Positions 35,618 through 45,210 of a DNA stretch of 64,000 nucleotides are shown here, piece after piece. Positions within the stretch are counted from its first letter, which is position 1, and every line of letters starts with the position of its first letter. The notes beneath the pieces are model-generated. The model was not told where the DNA came from. It did no database searches and saw only the letters and a list, made by a program, of their open reading frames with translations. A program made the position numbers and the translations under genes. Origin of the DNA: an uncultured Flavobacteriaceae bacterium (GTDB lineage Bacteria; Bacteroidota; Bacteroidia; Flavobacteriales; Flavobacteriaceae); assembly GCA_943787365.1 (NCBI GenBank), contig CALSMD010000007.1, positions 186,001-250,000 of the forward strand, in the 5' to 3' direction.

Positions 35618-36404
35618 ATCTATCGAACGGGTGTCTCGACGCCCAAAATTGACGGTTGTAGGGGCAGGACCTGGCGATCCAGAATTGATCACTTTGAAAG
35701 CCATCAAATCCATCAGTACCGCCAATGTTATTTTATACGACGCACTCGTAAACAGTGAGCTTTTGAAATACGCCTCGTCTATTTCTGAGAAGATTTTTGT
35801 GGGAAAACGTCGGGGTTGCTATTCCTATCAACAAGAACAAATCAACGATTTGATCGTTGCCAAAGCACAGCGTCATGGGCATGTGGTGCGACTTAAGGGA
35901 GGTGACTCTTTTGTGTTTGGACGGGGTTCAGAAGAAATTGAATTTGCACAACAACATAACTTGCAAACGGAAGTAGTACCAGGTATATCCTCTGCATTGG
36001 CAGTGCCCGCCAGTCAAGGAATCCCCTTAACAATGCGCCACGTTTCTGAAAGTTTTTGGGTCATCACAGGCACTACCAAAACCCACCAACTTTCCTCCGA
36101 CATTCGGATCGCAGCACAATCAACTGCGACCATTGTTATATTAATGGGGATGGGAAAGTTAAGTCAAATTGTAAACGTCTTTTCTCAAGCAGGAAAAGAA
36201 GCCACCCCCGTTGCCATCATACAGAATGGAACGACAGATCGTGAAAAATCAGGCTTTGGAACAATTCAAACAATCGAGTCCGTTGTAGCTGAAAAACAAT
36301 TAAGCTCTCCAGCAATCATTGTGATTGGAGAAGTCGTTTCTAACCGAGTTCAACTAGCTTCTATCTCAAAAGAAGTTCAAACCTACTCTTTATCTCAGAA
36401 CTAA
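35601..36404 (+). CDS. cobA: Uroporphyrinogen-III C-methyltransferase (SUMT)
   Basis: A 267-residue tetrapyrrole methylase that makes precorrin-2, the first committed step to siroheme. Signatures are VVGAGPGDPELITLKA, RLKGGDSFVFGRGSEE, and VPGISSALAVPASQGIPLTMR. It overlaps the reductase gene by 17 bp and the next gene by one base, so the three are translationally linked. Siroheme is the cofactor of the upstream reductase. The first 12 residues or so (MIWTLKSIERVS) precede the conserved core; a later start is possible but would lose the overlap arrangement. Confidence 0.93.
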   Translation: MIWTLKSIERVSRRPKLTVVGAGPGDPELITLKAIKSISTANVILYDALVNSELLKYASSISEKIFVGKRRGCYSYQQEQINDLIVAKAQRHGHVVRLKGGDSFVFGRGSEEIEFAQQHNLQTEVVPGISSALAVPASQGIPLTMRHVSESFWVITGTTKTHQLSSDIRIAAQSTATIVILMGMGKLSQIVNVFSQAGKEATPVAIIQNGTTDREKSGFGTIQTIESVVAEKQLSSPAIIVIGEVVSNRVQLASISKEVQTYSLSQN

Positions 36405-36985
36405 TGGAATCTAGAAACAACCTATACCCAATATTTCTGAAAGCAAAGGCACTTCATGTGCTTATTGTTGGAGGTGGAAATGTGGCAGAAGAAAAATTAC
36501 ATTTTTTGTTAAAATCGAGCCCAGATGCAAAAGTAACGATCGTCTCTCCAATGTTTAGAGAAGGGACACTTGCTTTAGCCAAATCTTTTGATGTTGAGTT
36601 AATTTATGACTCCTATAATAATTCATTTCTTAAAGGAAAACATCTGGTAATAGCAACAACCGATGTTCCAGACGTTAATGTGGAAGTTTATAACGATTGC
36701 AAAGCCCAACATATTCTAGTCAATGTTGCAGATAATCCACCCTATTGTGATTTTTATATGGGGGGAATTGTCACTAAAGGGCATGTAAAAATTGCCATTT
36801 CAACCAATGGACAATCGCCTACAACAGCAAAAAGATTGCGTCAATTTTTTGAAGATGTTGTCCCAGAAAACGTGGACGATTTAGTTCAAAATTTAAACGA
36901 ATTTAGAAAAACAATTAAAGGCGATTTTGAACAAAAAGTTCAAACGCTTAATGAATTTACAAAAGGATTAATTAGTAAAAAATAA
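36404..36985 (+). CDS. Precorrin-2 dehydrogenase / sirohydrochlorin ferrochelatase (Met8p/CysG N-terminal type)
   Basis: A 193-residue bifunctional enzyme that oxidises precorrin-2 and inserts iron to give siroheme. It has an NAD-binding Rossmann motif LIVGGGNVAEEKLHFLL, the catalytic region VNVADNPPYCDFYMGGIV with the conserved Asp, and AISTNGQSPTTAKRLRQFFE. In E. coli the same function is the N-terminal half of CysG; here it is a separate gene next to SUMT. The start shares one base with the preceding stop. Confidence 0.92.
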   Translation: MESRNNLYPIFLKAKALHVLIVGGGNVAEEKLHFLLKSSPDAKVTIVSPMFREGTLALAKSFDVELIYDSYNNSFLKGKHLVIATTDVPDVNVEVYNDCKAQHILVNVADNPPYCDFYMGGIVTKGHVKIAISTNGQSPTTAKRLRQFFEDVVPENVDDLVQNLNEFRKTIKGDFEQKVQTLNEFTKGLISKK

Positions 36986-36991
36986 TAGAGA

Positions 36992-38041
36992 ATGATTCAA
37001 ACAGATATTTTAATAATTGGTGCTGGACCTACAGGACTTTTTACCGTTTTTGAAGCTGGATTACTTAAAATGAGATGTCACATTATAGACGCACTTCCAC
37101 AAGCCGGTGGACAGTGTTCAGAACTTTATCCCAAAAAACCCATTTATGATATTCCAGGGTTTCCTGAAATATTAGCAGGAGATCTCACCGAAAATTTACT
37201 GGAACAAGGCAAGCAATTTGAGCCTGGTTTTACACTCGGCGAGCGCGCGGATACGATTGAAAAACTTGAAGATGGGAGTTTTATAGTCACCACTAATAAA
37301 GGCACCAAACATGCCGCACCAATTATTGCTATTGCAGGAGGTTTAGGCTCTTTTGAACCTAGAAAACCAGAGTTGGACAACCGTGATTTTTATGAAAATA
37401 AAGGGCTTAATTATTTCATTAAAGACCCTGAAGTATATCGTGACAAGCGTGTGGTGATTTCTGGAGGAGGCGATTCAGCCTTGGATTGGAGTATCTTCTT
37501 AACCGACGTTGCCAAAGAGGTAACTTTGATTCACCGCCGTAATGAATTTAGAGGAGCTTTGGATTCTTTAGAAAAAGTACAAGAACTTACAGCGCAAGGA
37601 AAAATAAATTTAATCACCCCAGCGGTTGTAACCAAAATTGGTGGAGAAGATAAAATAGAGCATGTGGAGGTTACCAAAAATGGTGAAGAAACCTTAATTG
37701 AAACCGATTGTTTTATCCCGCTATTTGGACTGTCTCCAAAATTAGGTCCCATTGCTAATTGGGGGTTAGAAATCGAAAAAAATGCCATTAAAGTCGATAC
37801 ACTTGACTATCAAACAAACATACCAGGCATTTTTGCGATTGGAGACGTCAACACCTATCCAGGAAAATTAAAACTAATTCTATGTGGATTTCATGAAGCA
37901 ACTCTTATGTGTCAAGCCGCCTATAAAATCATCAACCCTGGCAAACGCTATGTCTTAAAATATACTACCGTAAGTGGAATTGATGGATTCGATGGCAGTC
38001 GAAAAGAAGCGCCAAAAGCCGTTGTAAAAGCATTAGTATAA
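36992..38041 (+). CDS. Ferredoxin-NADP reductase, thioredoxin-reductase-like type
   Basis: A 349-residue NAD(P)/FAD oxidoreductase. The FAD-binding motif is DILIIGAGPTGLFTVFEAG, the NADP motif VVISGGGDSALDWSIFL, and the C-terminal FAD contact PGIFAIGDVNTYPGKLKL. Thioredoxin reductases have a CxxC after the GGGDSA motif; this protein has none, which fits ferredoxin-NADP reductase. Its place behind the ferredoxin-type sulfite reductase suggests it supplies electrons via a ferredoxin encoded elsewhere. Spacing to the previous gene is 6 bp. Confidence 0.9.
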   Translation: MIQTDILIIGAGPTGLFTVFEAGLLKMRCHIIDALPQAGGQCSELYPKKPIYDIPGFPEILAGDLTENLLEQGKQFEPGFTLGERADTIEKLEDGSFIVTTNKGTKHAAPIIAIAGGLGSFEPRKPELDNRDFYENKGLNYFIKDPEVYRDKRVVISGGGDSALDWSIFLTDVAKEVTLIHRRNEFRGALDSLEKVQELTAQGKINLITPAVVTKIGGEDKIEHVEVTKNGEETLIETDCFIPLFGLSPKLGPIANWGLEIEKNAIKVDTLDYQTNIPGIFAIGDVNTYPGKLKLILCGFHEATLMCQAAYKIINPGKRYVLKYTTVSGIDGFDGSRKEAPKAVVKALV

Positions 38042-38065
38042 CCAATTAGAAATACTCAATTTAGG

Positions 38066-39067
38066 ATGTCAAACATTTATAACGAATTACAAAAACGAAT
38101 CTTAATTTTAGATGGTGCTATGGGAACCATGCTTCAAGATTATAATTTTTCTGAAGAAGATTATAGAGGCGAACGTTTTAAAGATTATCCTACACCCTTA
38201 AAAGGAAATAATGATTTGTTGAGTTTGACGCAGCCAGAAGCTATTGCCGAAATTCATCACAAATATTTTGAAGCCGGTGCTGATATCGTTGAAACAAATA
38301 CCTTTTCGGGCACCTCTATTGCCATGGCAGATTATGACATGGAAAACTTAGTGTATGAACTGAATTATGAATCTGCCAAAATTGCCAAAGGTGTCGCAGA
38401 TCAATTTACAATAGCTGAACCTCACAAGCCTCGGTTTGTTGCGGGAAGTATTGGTCCAACAAACAAAACAGCGAGTTTATCGCCTGACGTCAATAAACCT
38501 GAATACCGTGCCATTACGTTTGATGAATTACGCATTGCGTATAAACTTCAAGTCGAAGCATTAATAGATGGTGGAGTCGATTTACTTTTAGTAGAAACGA
38601 TATTCGATACTTTAAATGCCAAGGCAGCCTTGTTTGCGATTGAAGAAGTAAAAGAAGAACGCGCAATTGATATTCCAATCATGGTTTCAGGAACCATTAC
38701 CGATGCCTCTGGGCGTACGCTTTCAGGGCAAACCGTAGAAGCGTTTTTAACCTCAATTTCGCACATCCCACTATTGAGTGTTGGGTTTAATTGTGCTTTG
38801 GGAGCGGATCAACTCCGACCGTATTTACAACGACTTTCTAATGAAACAACATTTCATACTTCGGCACATCCCAATGCAGGGTTGCCAAATGCTTTTGGTG
38901 AATATGACGAAACTCCAAAACAAATGACCGCCTTTATTGAAGCCTATTTTAAAGACAATTTAATTAATATTATTGGAGGGTGCTGTGGAACCACTCCTGC
39001 TCATATCAATTCAATATTTGAAGTGTCCAAAAATTACAATCCCCGCCAACACAAAGACCAACGATAA
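38066..39067 (+). CDS. metH: Methionine synthase, homocysteine-binding subunit (split MetH, part 1)
   Basis: A 333-residue homocysteine S-methyltransferase domain equal to the N-terminal module of cobalamin-dependent MetH. The start [20 protein letters not shown] and the zinc ligands (GFNCALG and the C-terminal [11 protein letters not shown]) are clear. The stop TAA overlaps the ATG of the next gene (TAATG at 39065-39069). There is no sign of a lesion at the junction, so this is a natural split between domains, as in other flavobacteria. Confidence 0.94.
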   Translation: MSNIYNELQKRILILDGAMGTMLQDYNFSEEDYRGERFKDYPTPLKGNNDLLSLTQPEAIAEIHHKYFEAGADIVETNTFSGTSIAMADYDMENLVYELNYESAKIAKGVADQFTIAEPHKPRFVAGSIGPTNKTASLSPDVNKPEYRAITFDELRIAYKLQVEALIDGGVDLLLVETIFDTLNAKAALFAIEEVKEERAIDIPIMVSGTITDASGRTLSGQTVEAFLTSISHIPLLSVGFNCALGADQLRPYLQRLSNETTFHTSAHPNAGLPNAFGEYDETPKQMTAFIEAYFKDNLINIIGGCCGTTPAHINSIFEVSKNYNPRQHKDQR

Positions 39068-41745
39068 TGGAGAGTGACTGTCAAAAATACCTAACCCTTT
39101 CTGGACTTGAACCCTTGGTGGTGACTCCAGAATCCAATTTTGTAAACGTTGGCGAACGTACCAATGTAACAGGGTCAAGAAAATTTTTACGGTTAATCAA
39201 AGAAGAAAAATTTGAAGAAGCTCTTTCTGTTGCTAGAGATCAAGTGGAAGGCGGTGCTCAAATCATTGACGTCAATATGGACGAGGGCATGTTGGACGGT
39301 GTTCATGCAATGACCACTTTTTTGAATCTCATCGCTTCTGAACCCGATATTTCAAGAGTACCCATTATGATTGACAGTTCTAAATGGGAAATCATTGAAG
39401 CTGGACTTAAAGTCGTACAAGGAAAATGTGTGGTCAACTCAATCAGTCTTAAAGAAGGCGAACACGAATTTATTCGTCAAGCCAAATTAATCAAACGCTA
39501 TGGAGCTGCCGTAATTGTAATGGCTTTTGATGAAATTGGACAAGCCGATACCTACCAACGCCGAATAGATATTTGTAAACGCTCCTATGATATTTTGGAA
39601 GAGACTGTGAAATTTGCACCACAAGACATCATTTTTGATCCCAATATATTTCCTGTGGCCACAGGAATGGACGAACACCGAAAAAATGCTTTAGACTTTT
39701 TTCAGGCCACCAAATGGATACGAACGAATTTACCTTATGCCAATGTTTCTGGCGGAGTCAGTAATGTCTCATTTTCATTTCGAGGCAATAACATTGTCAG
39801 AGAAGCCATCAACTCAGCGTTTCTGTTTCACGCGATTAAAAATGGCATGAATATAGGAATCGTTAATCCGACACTGTTAGAGATTTACGATGAAATCCCT
39901 AAAGATCTATTGGAATGTGTGGAAGATGTTTTGTTTGACCGAAAGGACGATGCAACCGAACGTCTTTTGGATTTGGCAGAAACCTTAAAAGGCCAAAAAA
40001 ACAATGTTGAGGTCGCTGTTTTGGAATGGCGAAACAACTCTTTGCAAGAACGGATCACCCACGGTTTGGTCAAAGGAATTGATACGTTTATTGTCGAAGA
40101 TGTAGAAGAAGCACGGCAACTGGCCCAAAAGCCTATTGAGGTCATTGAGGGTCATCTAATGATTGGTATGAATGTGGTCGGCGATCTGTTTGGAAGTGGT
40201 AAAATGTTTTTGCCACAGGTGGTCAAATCAGCCCGTGTAATGAAGCGTGCGGTGGCGTATTTACAACCCTTTATTGAGGCCGAAAAAGATGGAAAATTCG
40301 AATATGCTGGTAAAATATTAATGGCCACCGTGAAAGGAGATGTGCATGATATTGGTAAAAATATTGTGAGCGTTGTTCTCGGTTGTAATAACTATGAGAT
40401 TGTAGATTTGGGGGTGATGGTTCCTCCCGAAAAAATTATTGAAACCGCCATCAAAGAAAAAGTTGATATTATTGGACTCAGTGGACTCATAACTCCTTCT
40501 TTGGATGAGATGGTCTATGTGTCTAAAGAAATGGAAAAAACAAATCTTACGATTCCTTTAATGATTGGCGGCGCTACAACCTCAAAAGCCCATGCAGCTG
40601 TGAAGATTGCACCGCATTATAGCAATACAGTCATTCATGTGAACGATGCCTCTAGAGCCGTGACTGTAGTAGGCGATTTACTCAAAAAAGACAACGAGCA
40701 ACATCTCAGTGAATTGAGAGCATCCTACGATTTATTTAGAGCAAATTTTTTGAGCAGAACCAAACAAAAAGAATACATTTCTATTGAGGAGGCGCGTGCA
40801 AAAAAATATATAATTAAGTGGGATCAAACCAAAATAGTGAAACCTAAAAAATTAGGGATTCAAGTGATCCGAGATTTTGACATCACAACATTGGAAGAAT
40901 TTATCGATTGGAGTCCCTTTTTTAGAAGTTGGGATTTGCATGGAAAATATCCCAATATTTTAGAAGATGAAATCGTAGGAACACAAGCCACCGAATTGTT
41001 TAGAGATGCACAAGAACTGTTACAACGCATTTTTTCAGAGAAATTACTGAGTGCCAAAGCTATTTTTGGATTGTTTCCAGCCAATACCATCAATGAAGAT
41101 GATATCGAGATTTATGATGAAAGTGGAAACACACTCCAAACATTTTTAACCCTGCGTCAACAACTCAAAAAACGGGCAGAAGTTCCCAATATCGCACTGT
41201 CCGATTTCATCGCTCCGAAATCCTGTGGAAAAACTGATTATATGGGTTGTTTTTGTGTGAGTACAGGCTTTGGAACCAAAGCACTAGCCGATGATTTTGA
41301 AGCCAATAATGACGATTACAACGCCATCATGATTAAAGCATTAGCAGACCGATTGGCAGAAGCCTTCGCAGAATATTTACACAAGGAAGTGCGTGTGAAT
41401 CACTGGGGGTATGCCGCTGATGAAGATTTATCTAATACCGAGTTAATCAAAGAAAGTTATAAAGGCATTCGTCCGGCACCGGGCTATCCTGCTTGTCCAG
41501 ATCATTTGGAGAAACAAACCATTTGGAAACTTTTAGAGGTTAAAAAACAAATAGGAGTGGAGCTGACCGAAAGCTTGGCCATGTGGCCTGCCGCCAGTGT
41601 GAGTGGGTATTATTTTGGAAATCCTGAAGCCAAGTATTTTGGGCTGGGAAAAATTACCGAAGATCAATTAATCGATTATTCAAAACGAAGAGAAATTAGT
41701 ATAGAAGACGCGCGAAAATGGTTAAATCCAAATTTAACAAACTAA
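39067..41745 (+). CDS. metH: Methionine synthase, folate/B12/activation subunit (split MetH, part 2)
   Basis: An 892-residue protein with the remaining MetH modules in order: the methyltetrahydrofolate (pterin) domain ([19 protein letters not shown], about residues 25-290), the cobalamin cap and binding domain ([18 protein letters not shown], containing the DxHxxG lower ligand His), and the C-terminal SAM-dependent reactivation domain ([12 protein letters not shown], then [23 protein letters not shown]). It transfers methyl groups from methyl-THF to homocysteine bound by the product of the preceding gene. metF, which makes the methyl donor, starts 10 bp later. Confidence 0.95.
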   Translation: MESDCQKYLTLSGLEPLVVTPESNFVNVGERTNVTGSRKFLRLIKEEKFEEALSVARDQVEGGAQIIDVNMDEGMLDGVHAMTTFLNLIASEPDISRVPIMIDSSKWEIIEAGLKVVQGKCVVNSISLKEGEHEFIRQAKLIKRYGAAVIVMAFDEIGQADTYQRRIDICKRSYDILEETVKFAPQDIIFDPNIFPVATGMDEHRKNALDFFQATKWIRTNLPYANVSGGVSNVSFSFRGNNIVREAINSAFLFHAIKNGMNIGIVNPTLLEIYDEIPKDLLECVEDVLFDRKDDATERLLDLAETLKGQKNNVEVAVLEWRNNSLQERITHGLVKGIDTFIVEDVEEARQLAQKPIEVIEGHLMIGMNVVGDLFGSGKMFLPQVVKSARVMKRAVAYLQPFIEAEKDGKFEYAGKILMATVKGDVHDIGKNIVSVVLGCNNYEIVDLGVMVPPEKIIETAIKEKVDIIGLSGLITPSLDEMVYVSKEMEKTNLTIPLMIGGATTSKAHAAVKIAPHYSNTVIHVNDASRAVTVVGDLLKKDNEQHLSELRASYDLFRANFLSRTKQKEYISIEEARAKKYIIKWDQTKIVKPKKLGIQVIRDFDITTLEEFIDWSPFFRSWDLHGKYPNILEDEIVGTQATELFRDAQELLQRIFSEKLLSAKAIFGLFPANTINEDDIEIYDESGNTLQTFLTLRQQLKKRAEVPNIALSDFIAPKSCGKTDYMGCFCVSTGFGTKALADDFEANNDDYNAIMIKALADRLAEAFAEYLHKEVRVNHWGYAADEDLSNTELIKESYKGIRPAPGYPACPDHLEKQTIWKLLEVKKQIGVELTESLAMWPAASVSGYYFGNPEAKYFGLGKITEDQLIDYSKRREISIEDARKWLNPNLTN

Positions 41746-41755
41746 AGAGCACATT

Positions 41756-42709
41756 ATGAAAGTTACAGAACACTTAAAAAATGCCAACGGAAAGACCTTG
41801 TTTTCTTTTGAAATAATTCCACCTAAAAAAGGAAAAAACATTCAGGAGTTGTATGACAATATTGATCCCTTGATAGAATTTAACCCGCCCTTTATTGATG
41901 TCACCACTTCAAGAGAGGAGTACATCTATATTGAGAAAAAAGGACTGTTTGATCGAAAAATCACTCGAATGCGTCCAGGAACTTTGGGGATTTGTGCGGC
42001 GATCAAACACAAATACGAGGTAGATACCATTCCGCATGTGCTTTGTGGAGGGTTTACCAAAGAAGAAACAGAATACTTATTGGTCGATTGTCATTATCTA
42101 GGGATCAACAATGTAATGGCACTTCGTGGGGATGCCATGCCCCATCAAAAATATTTTGAACCCACTAAAGGCGGGCACCATTATGCAACAGACTTGGTAC
42201 AACAGATCCATAAATTAAATCAAGGAACCTATTTACACGAAGTTGTGGAGGTAGATAACAAGCCCGATTTTTGTATTGGTGTTGCGGGCTATCCCGAAAA
42301 ACACATTGAATCACCGTCTTTACATTCGGATTTGTTGCGGTTAAAAGAAAAAGTAGATGCCGGAGCCGATTATGTGGTTACTCAAATGTTTTTTGACAAT
42401 CAACGCTATTTTAAATTTGTAACGATGGCTCGTGAAATGGGGATTACCATTCCGATTATCCCTGGAATCAAACCCTTAGCTATTCAAAAGCATTTGCAGT
42501 TATTACCTCAAGTTTTTAAAATAGACTTACCAGAGGCACTCATCAAAGAAGTTAATGGCTGTAGCTCAAATACTCAAATACGACAAGTGGGGGTCGAATG
42601 GGCCATTCAGCAATCCAAAGAATTACTGGACTTTGGGGTGCCAGTATTGCACTATTATTCCATGGGAAAAAGTGATAACATCAAAGCTATTGCTTCGCAG
42701 TTGTTTTAA
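41756..42709 (+). CDS. metF: Methylenetetrahydrofolate reductase MetF
   Basis: A 317-residue flavoprotein that reduces 5,10-methylene-THF to 5-methyl-THF, the methyl donor for MetH. The N-terminal TLFSFEIIPPKKGKNIQELY and the central NNVMALRGDAMP and GADYVVTQMFFDNQRYF are characteristic. It is the last gene of the SAM-riboswitch operon, and a strong terminator follows 25 bp later. Its length is typical. Confidence 0.96.
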   Translation: MKVTEHLKNANGKTLFSFEIIPPKKGKNIQELYDNIDPLIEFNPPFIDVTTSREEYIYIEKKGLFDRKITRMRPGTLGICAAIKHKYEVDTIPHVLCGGFTKEETEYLLVDCHYLGINNVMALRGDAMPHQKYFEPTKGGHHYATDLVQQIHKLNQGTYLHEVVEVDNKPDFCIGVAGYPEKHIESPSLHSDLLRLKEKVDAGADYVVTQMFFDNQRYFKFVTMAREMGITIPIIPGIKPLAIQKHLQLLPQVFKIDLPEALIKEVNGCSSNTQIRQVGVEWAIQQSKELLDFGVPVLHYYSMGKSDNIKAIASQLF

Positions 42710-42734
42710 TAGTACACTTTGAGTTTTATAATAA

Positions 42735-42768
42735 AAAAAGCCTGTGATGTTAACATCACAGGCTTTTT
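42735..42768. terminator. Bidirectional terminator closing the sulfur/methionine operon
   Basis: A perfect 34-bp palindrome (17-bp arms, AAAAAGCCTGTGATGTT and its complement) with A residues on the left and T residues on the right. It lies 25 bp after metF and 17 bp after the end of the minus-strand T9SS gene, so it serves both convergent transcripts. Confidence 0.92.
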
Positions 42769-42785
42769 AGTATAGTTCGTAAACC

Positions 42786-43982
42786 TTATTCTTTAATAAT
42801 TTTTACGGTTTTACTTTTGTTTTCAGCCTTGATTTGTAACATATACATACCAGGGTTTAAAGCACTAAGATCTAATCTATTATTGTTTAATAATTCTGCA
42901 TTAGATTTTAACACTAATTGACCTAATTGGTTAAACACTTCAACACTGTCAAACCCTACAGGGCTGTTAATAGTGATCATATCCTTGACAGGGTTTGGAG
43001 ATACATTCAGTGTGTTAATTGTAAGCTCTTCTATTCCTAACGGATCAGATGCAGCTGTTGTGAAACTAAAGATTGGTGAATCTGTAGTTCCTGCAATATT
43101 TACACTCTGAACTTTCCAATAGTAAGTCGTGTTTGCTTGCCAGCCTGTTTCTACTGTATTACCCCATGTAATACCACCCATGCCTTCAACAGTGCCATCA
43201 ACACCTGCAATTACTTGAGTTACAGTTTCAGCTGTTTCTCCAAACACCCAGTTATAAGATGTTGCAGGATCACCTGTAGTGGCTGCATCCCAAGAAAACA
43301 TAATCATTTTTGAACCAGCATTTGATACTGAAATTTCAACGTCTGTTGCTTGGTCAATAGGCGCCATGTTGGTACATACGTCTGGAGCATTGCCCTGAGG
43401 TTGTTGAACAACAATGTTGTCAACTGCATAGTAATAAGACCAGTCTCCAGCATATCTAAATCTTACATGAGCAGTAGAAGATGTTCCAACAAGAGTCGTA
43501 ATATCAATAATTCGCTCACCATATTCAAGTCCAGTGACAGTAGTGTCATAGGTTTGAACTGCTGTCCAGGTTGATCCTCCATCCGCTGAAATTTCAACGT
43601 ATGCTGAGCCTCCATAGCCCCCAGTAAACCACTCATTAAAAGATAATATCACGGTACTTAGACCAGAACAATCAAATGCAGGCGATGTGAGTGCAACATC
43701 TTCAGCGTTTCCCTGTCCGTATGCATCACTATTAAAAATAGCATAGTTGCCAAACATTCCTGCACTATCATACATTGCTGTTTCTCCTCCAGTAACATAA
43801 TAAGCTTCTCCAGAGCTTTCAATAGTCCACACTTCAGCGGCATCTCCTAATGGTGCAAGGTTTTCATTACCCCAACCTGCTGGTAAAGTTAAGGCGGAGC
43901 CTTCAAAATCTTCACTAAATATCACTTGAGCATTTGTTAGAAAAGAGACCATTAAAATGGCTAAAAAAGTAATTTTTTTCAT
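42786..43982 (-). CDS. Secreted choice-of-anchor J protein with T9SS type A sorting domain
   Basis: A 398-residue exported protein. It has a signal peptide (MKKITFLAILMVSFLTNAQ), a choice-of-anchor J / MAM-like domain (SEDFEGSALTLPAGWGNEN to VRFRYAGDWSYYYAVDNIVV, about residues 22-190), a fibronectin type III-like part (SWDAATTGDPATSYNWVFG, WQANTTYYWKVQSVN), and a type IX C-terminal domain starting LNVSPNPVKDMITINSP and ending KTVKIIKE. It should cross the outer membrane by type IX secretion and be released or anchored. It has no catalytic motif; adhesion or glycan/protein binding is likely. Confidence 0.88.
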   Translation of the reverse strand: MKKITFLAILMVSFLTNAQVIFSEDFEGSALTLPAGWGNENLAPLGDAAEVWTIESSGEAYYVTGGETAMYDSAGMFGNYAIFNSDAYGQGNAEDVALTSPAFDCSGLSTVILSFNEWFTGGYGGSAYVEISADGGSTWTAVQTYDTTVTGLEYGERIIDITTLVGTSSTAHVRFRYAGDWSYYYAVDNIVVQQPQGNAPDVCTNMAPIDQATDVEISVSNAGSKMIMFSWDAATTGDPATSYNWVFGETAETVTQVIAGVDGTVEGMGGITWGNTVETGWQANTTYYWKVQSVNIAGTTDSPIFSFTTAASDPLGIEELTINTLNVSPNPVKDMITINSPVGFDSVEVFNQLGQLVLKSNAELLNNNRLDLSALNPGMYMLQIKAENKSKTVKIIKE

Positions 43983-44207
43983 AATATTTTGTTTATTGGT
44001 TTAAATGTAAAATTAAACAAAATTTTTAAATAACACAAATAGAACAAACCGTTACTGTATCATTTTGAGAGTTTTATGAAATTAAAAGGGAATATATCTC
44101 AATAAATTAGTTTTCATAAAACAATTTTAAGGATTCAATATTCAGAACATGACGGCTTCAATTATTTAACGTATTTGTAAGAAATAATAGGTTTTATATG
44201 TTTAATT

Positions 44208-45206
44208 TTGGATTTCAATACGGACTGTTTGAAGAAAATTGAAACCATAAAAAAACCAATCACCTATGAGATGGAACTTTTCGAAAAGAAATTTCGATTA
44301 TCCATGTCCAGTCGGGTGGCACTTCTGAACCGTATTACACATTATATCGTCAACCGGAAAGGAAAACAAATGCGTCCGATGTTTGTGTTTCTGACTGCCA
44401 AAATGATTTCCAACGGACAGGTGAGCGAACGCACTTACAGAGGTGCATCTGTCCTTGAGTTGATCCATACTGCGACTTTGGTTCATGACGATGTGGTGGA
44501 TGAAAGCGATCGACGTCGTGGGTTTTTCTCGATAAATGCGCTTTGGAAAAATAAAATTGCTGTTTTAGTCGGTGATTTTTTATTGTCAAAAGGGCTTTTG
44601 TTGTGTATTGATAATAACGATTTTGATCTTTTAAAAATCATCTCAGTAGCCGTTCGTGAAATGAGCGAAGGGGAGTTACTTCAAATAGAAAAAGCCAGAA
44701 ACCTAGACATTACGGAAGCTGTATATTACGAAATTATCCGTCAAAAAACCGCTACACTTATCGCTGCTTGTTGCAGTTTGGGAGCCGCTTCTGTGAAACC
44801 ATTATCTGAAGAGGTGGAAACGATGCGACAATTTGGAGAGCTTATAGGTATGGCGTTTCAAATTAAAGATGATTTGTTTGATTATGGCACCCAACAAATT
44901 GGAAAGCCCACGGGGATTGATATCAAAGAACAGAAAATGACGCTTCCGCTCATTTACGTGTTGAATCAGTGTTCTAAAAAAGAAAAAAGTTGGTTAATCA
45001 ACTCCATTAAAAATCACAACAAAGATTCCAAACGGGTCAAGGAAGTGATTGCTTTTGTAAAAACTAATGGCGGCTTGGACTATGCCGTTTCTCAGATGAA
45101 AGCTTTTCAAGAACAGGCGTTACAATTGCTGGAACCTTTTCCAGAATCAGCCTATAAAAAATCATTGATTTTGATGGTGAATTATGTAATCGAACGAAAT
45201 AAGTAG
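44208..45206 (+). CDS. Polyprenyl synthetase family protein (all-trans polyprenyl diphosphate synthase)
   Basis: A protein of up to 332 residues with both aspartate-rich motifs: LVHDDVVDESDRRRG (first DDxxD-type) and FQIKDDLFDYGT (second). It also has GKQMRPMFVFLTAKM and GKPTGIDIKEQKMTLPL. It makes a long-chain isoprenoid diphosphate, probably for menaquinone. The start is uncertain: the frame opens with TTG at 44208, another TTG at 44229 gives MKKIETIKKPI, which fits homologs better, and the first ATG is 44271. An ATG at 44198 is out of frame. It is convergent with the arylsulfotransferase-like gene (4-bp gap). Confidence 0.9.
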   Translation: MDFNTDCLKKIETIKKPITYEMELFEKKFRLSMSSRVALLNRITHYIVNRKGKQMRPMFVFLTAKMISNGQVSERTYRGASVLELIHTATLVHDDVVDESDRRRGFFSINALWKNKIAVLVGDFLLSKGLLLCIDNNDFDLLKIISVAVREMSEGELLQIEKARNLDITEAVYYEIIRQKTATLIAACCSLGAASVKPLSEEVETMRQFGELIGMAFQIKDDLFDYGTQQIGKPTGIDIKEQKMTLPLIYVLNQCSKKEKSWLINSIKNHNKDSKRVKEVIAFVKTNGGLDYAVSQMKAFQEQALQLLEPFPESAYKKSLILMVNYVIERNK

Positions 45207-45210
45207 ATAG

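Noticed and set aside
38066-41745. metH appearing as two adjacent frames, as if broken by a frameshift
   Set aside because: The junction is exactly between domains, both halves are complete, and the TAATG overlap is a normal coupling signal; split MetH is usual in flavobacteria.
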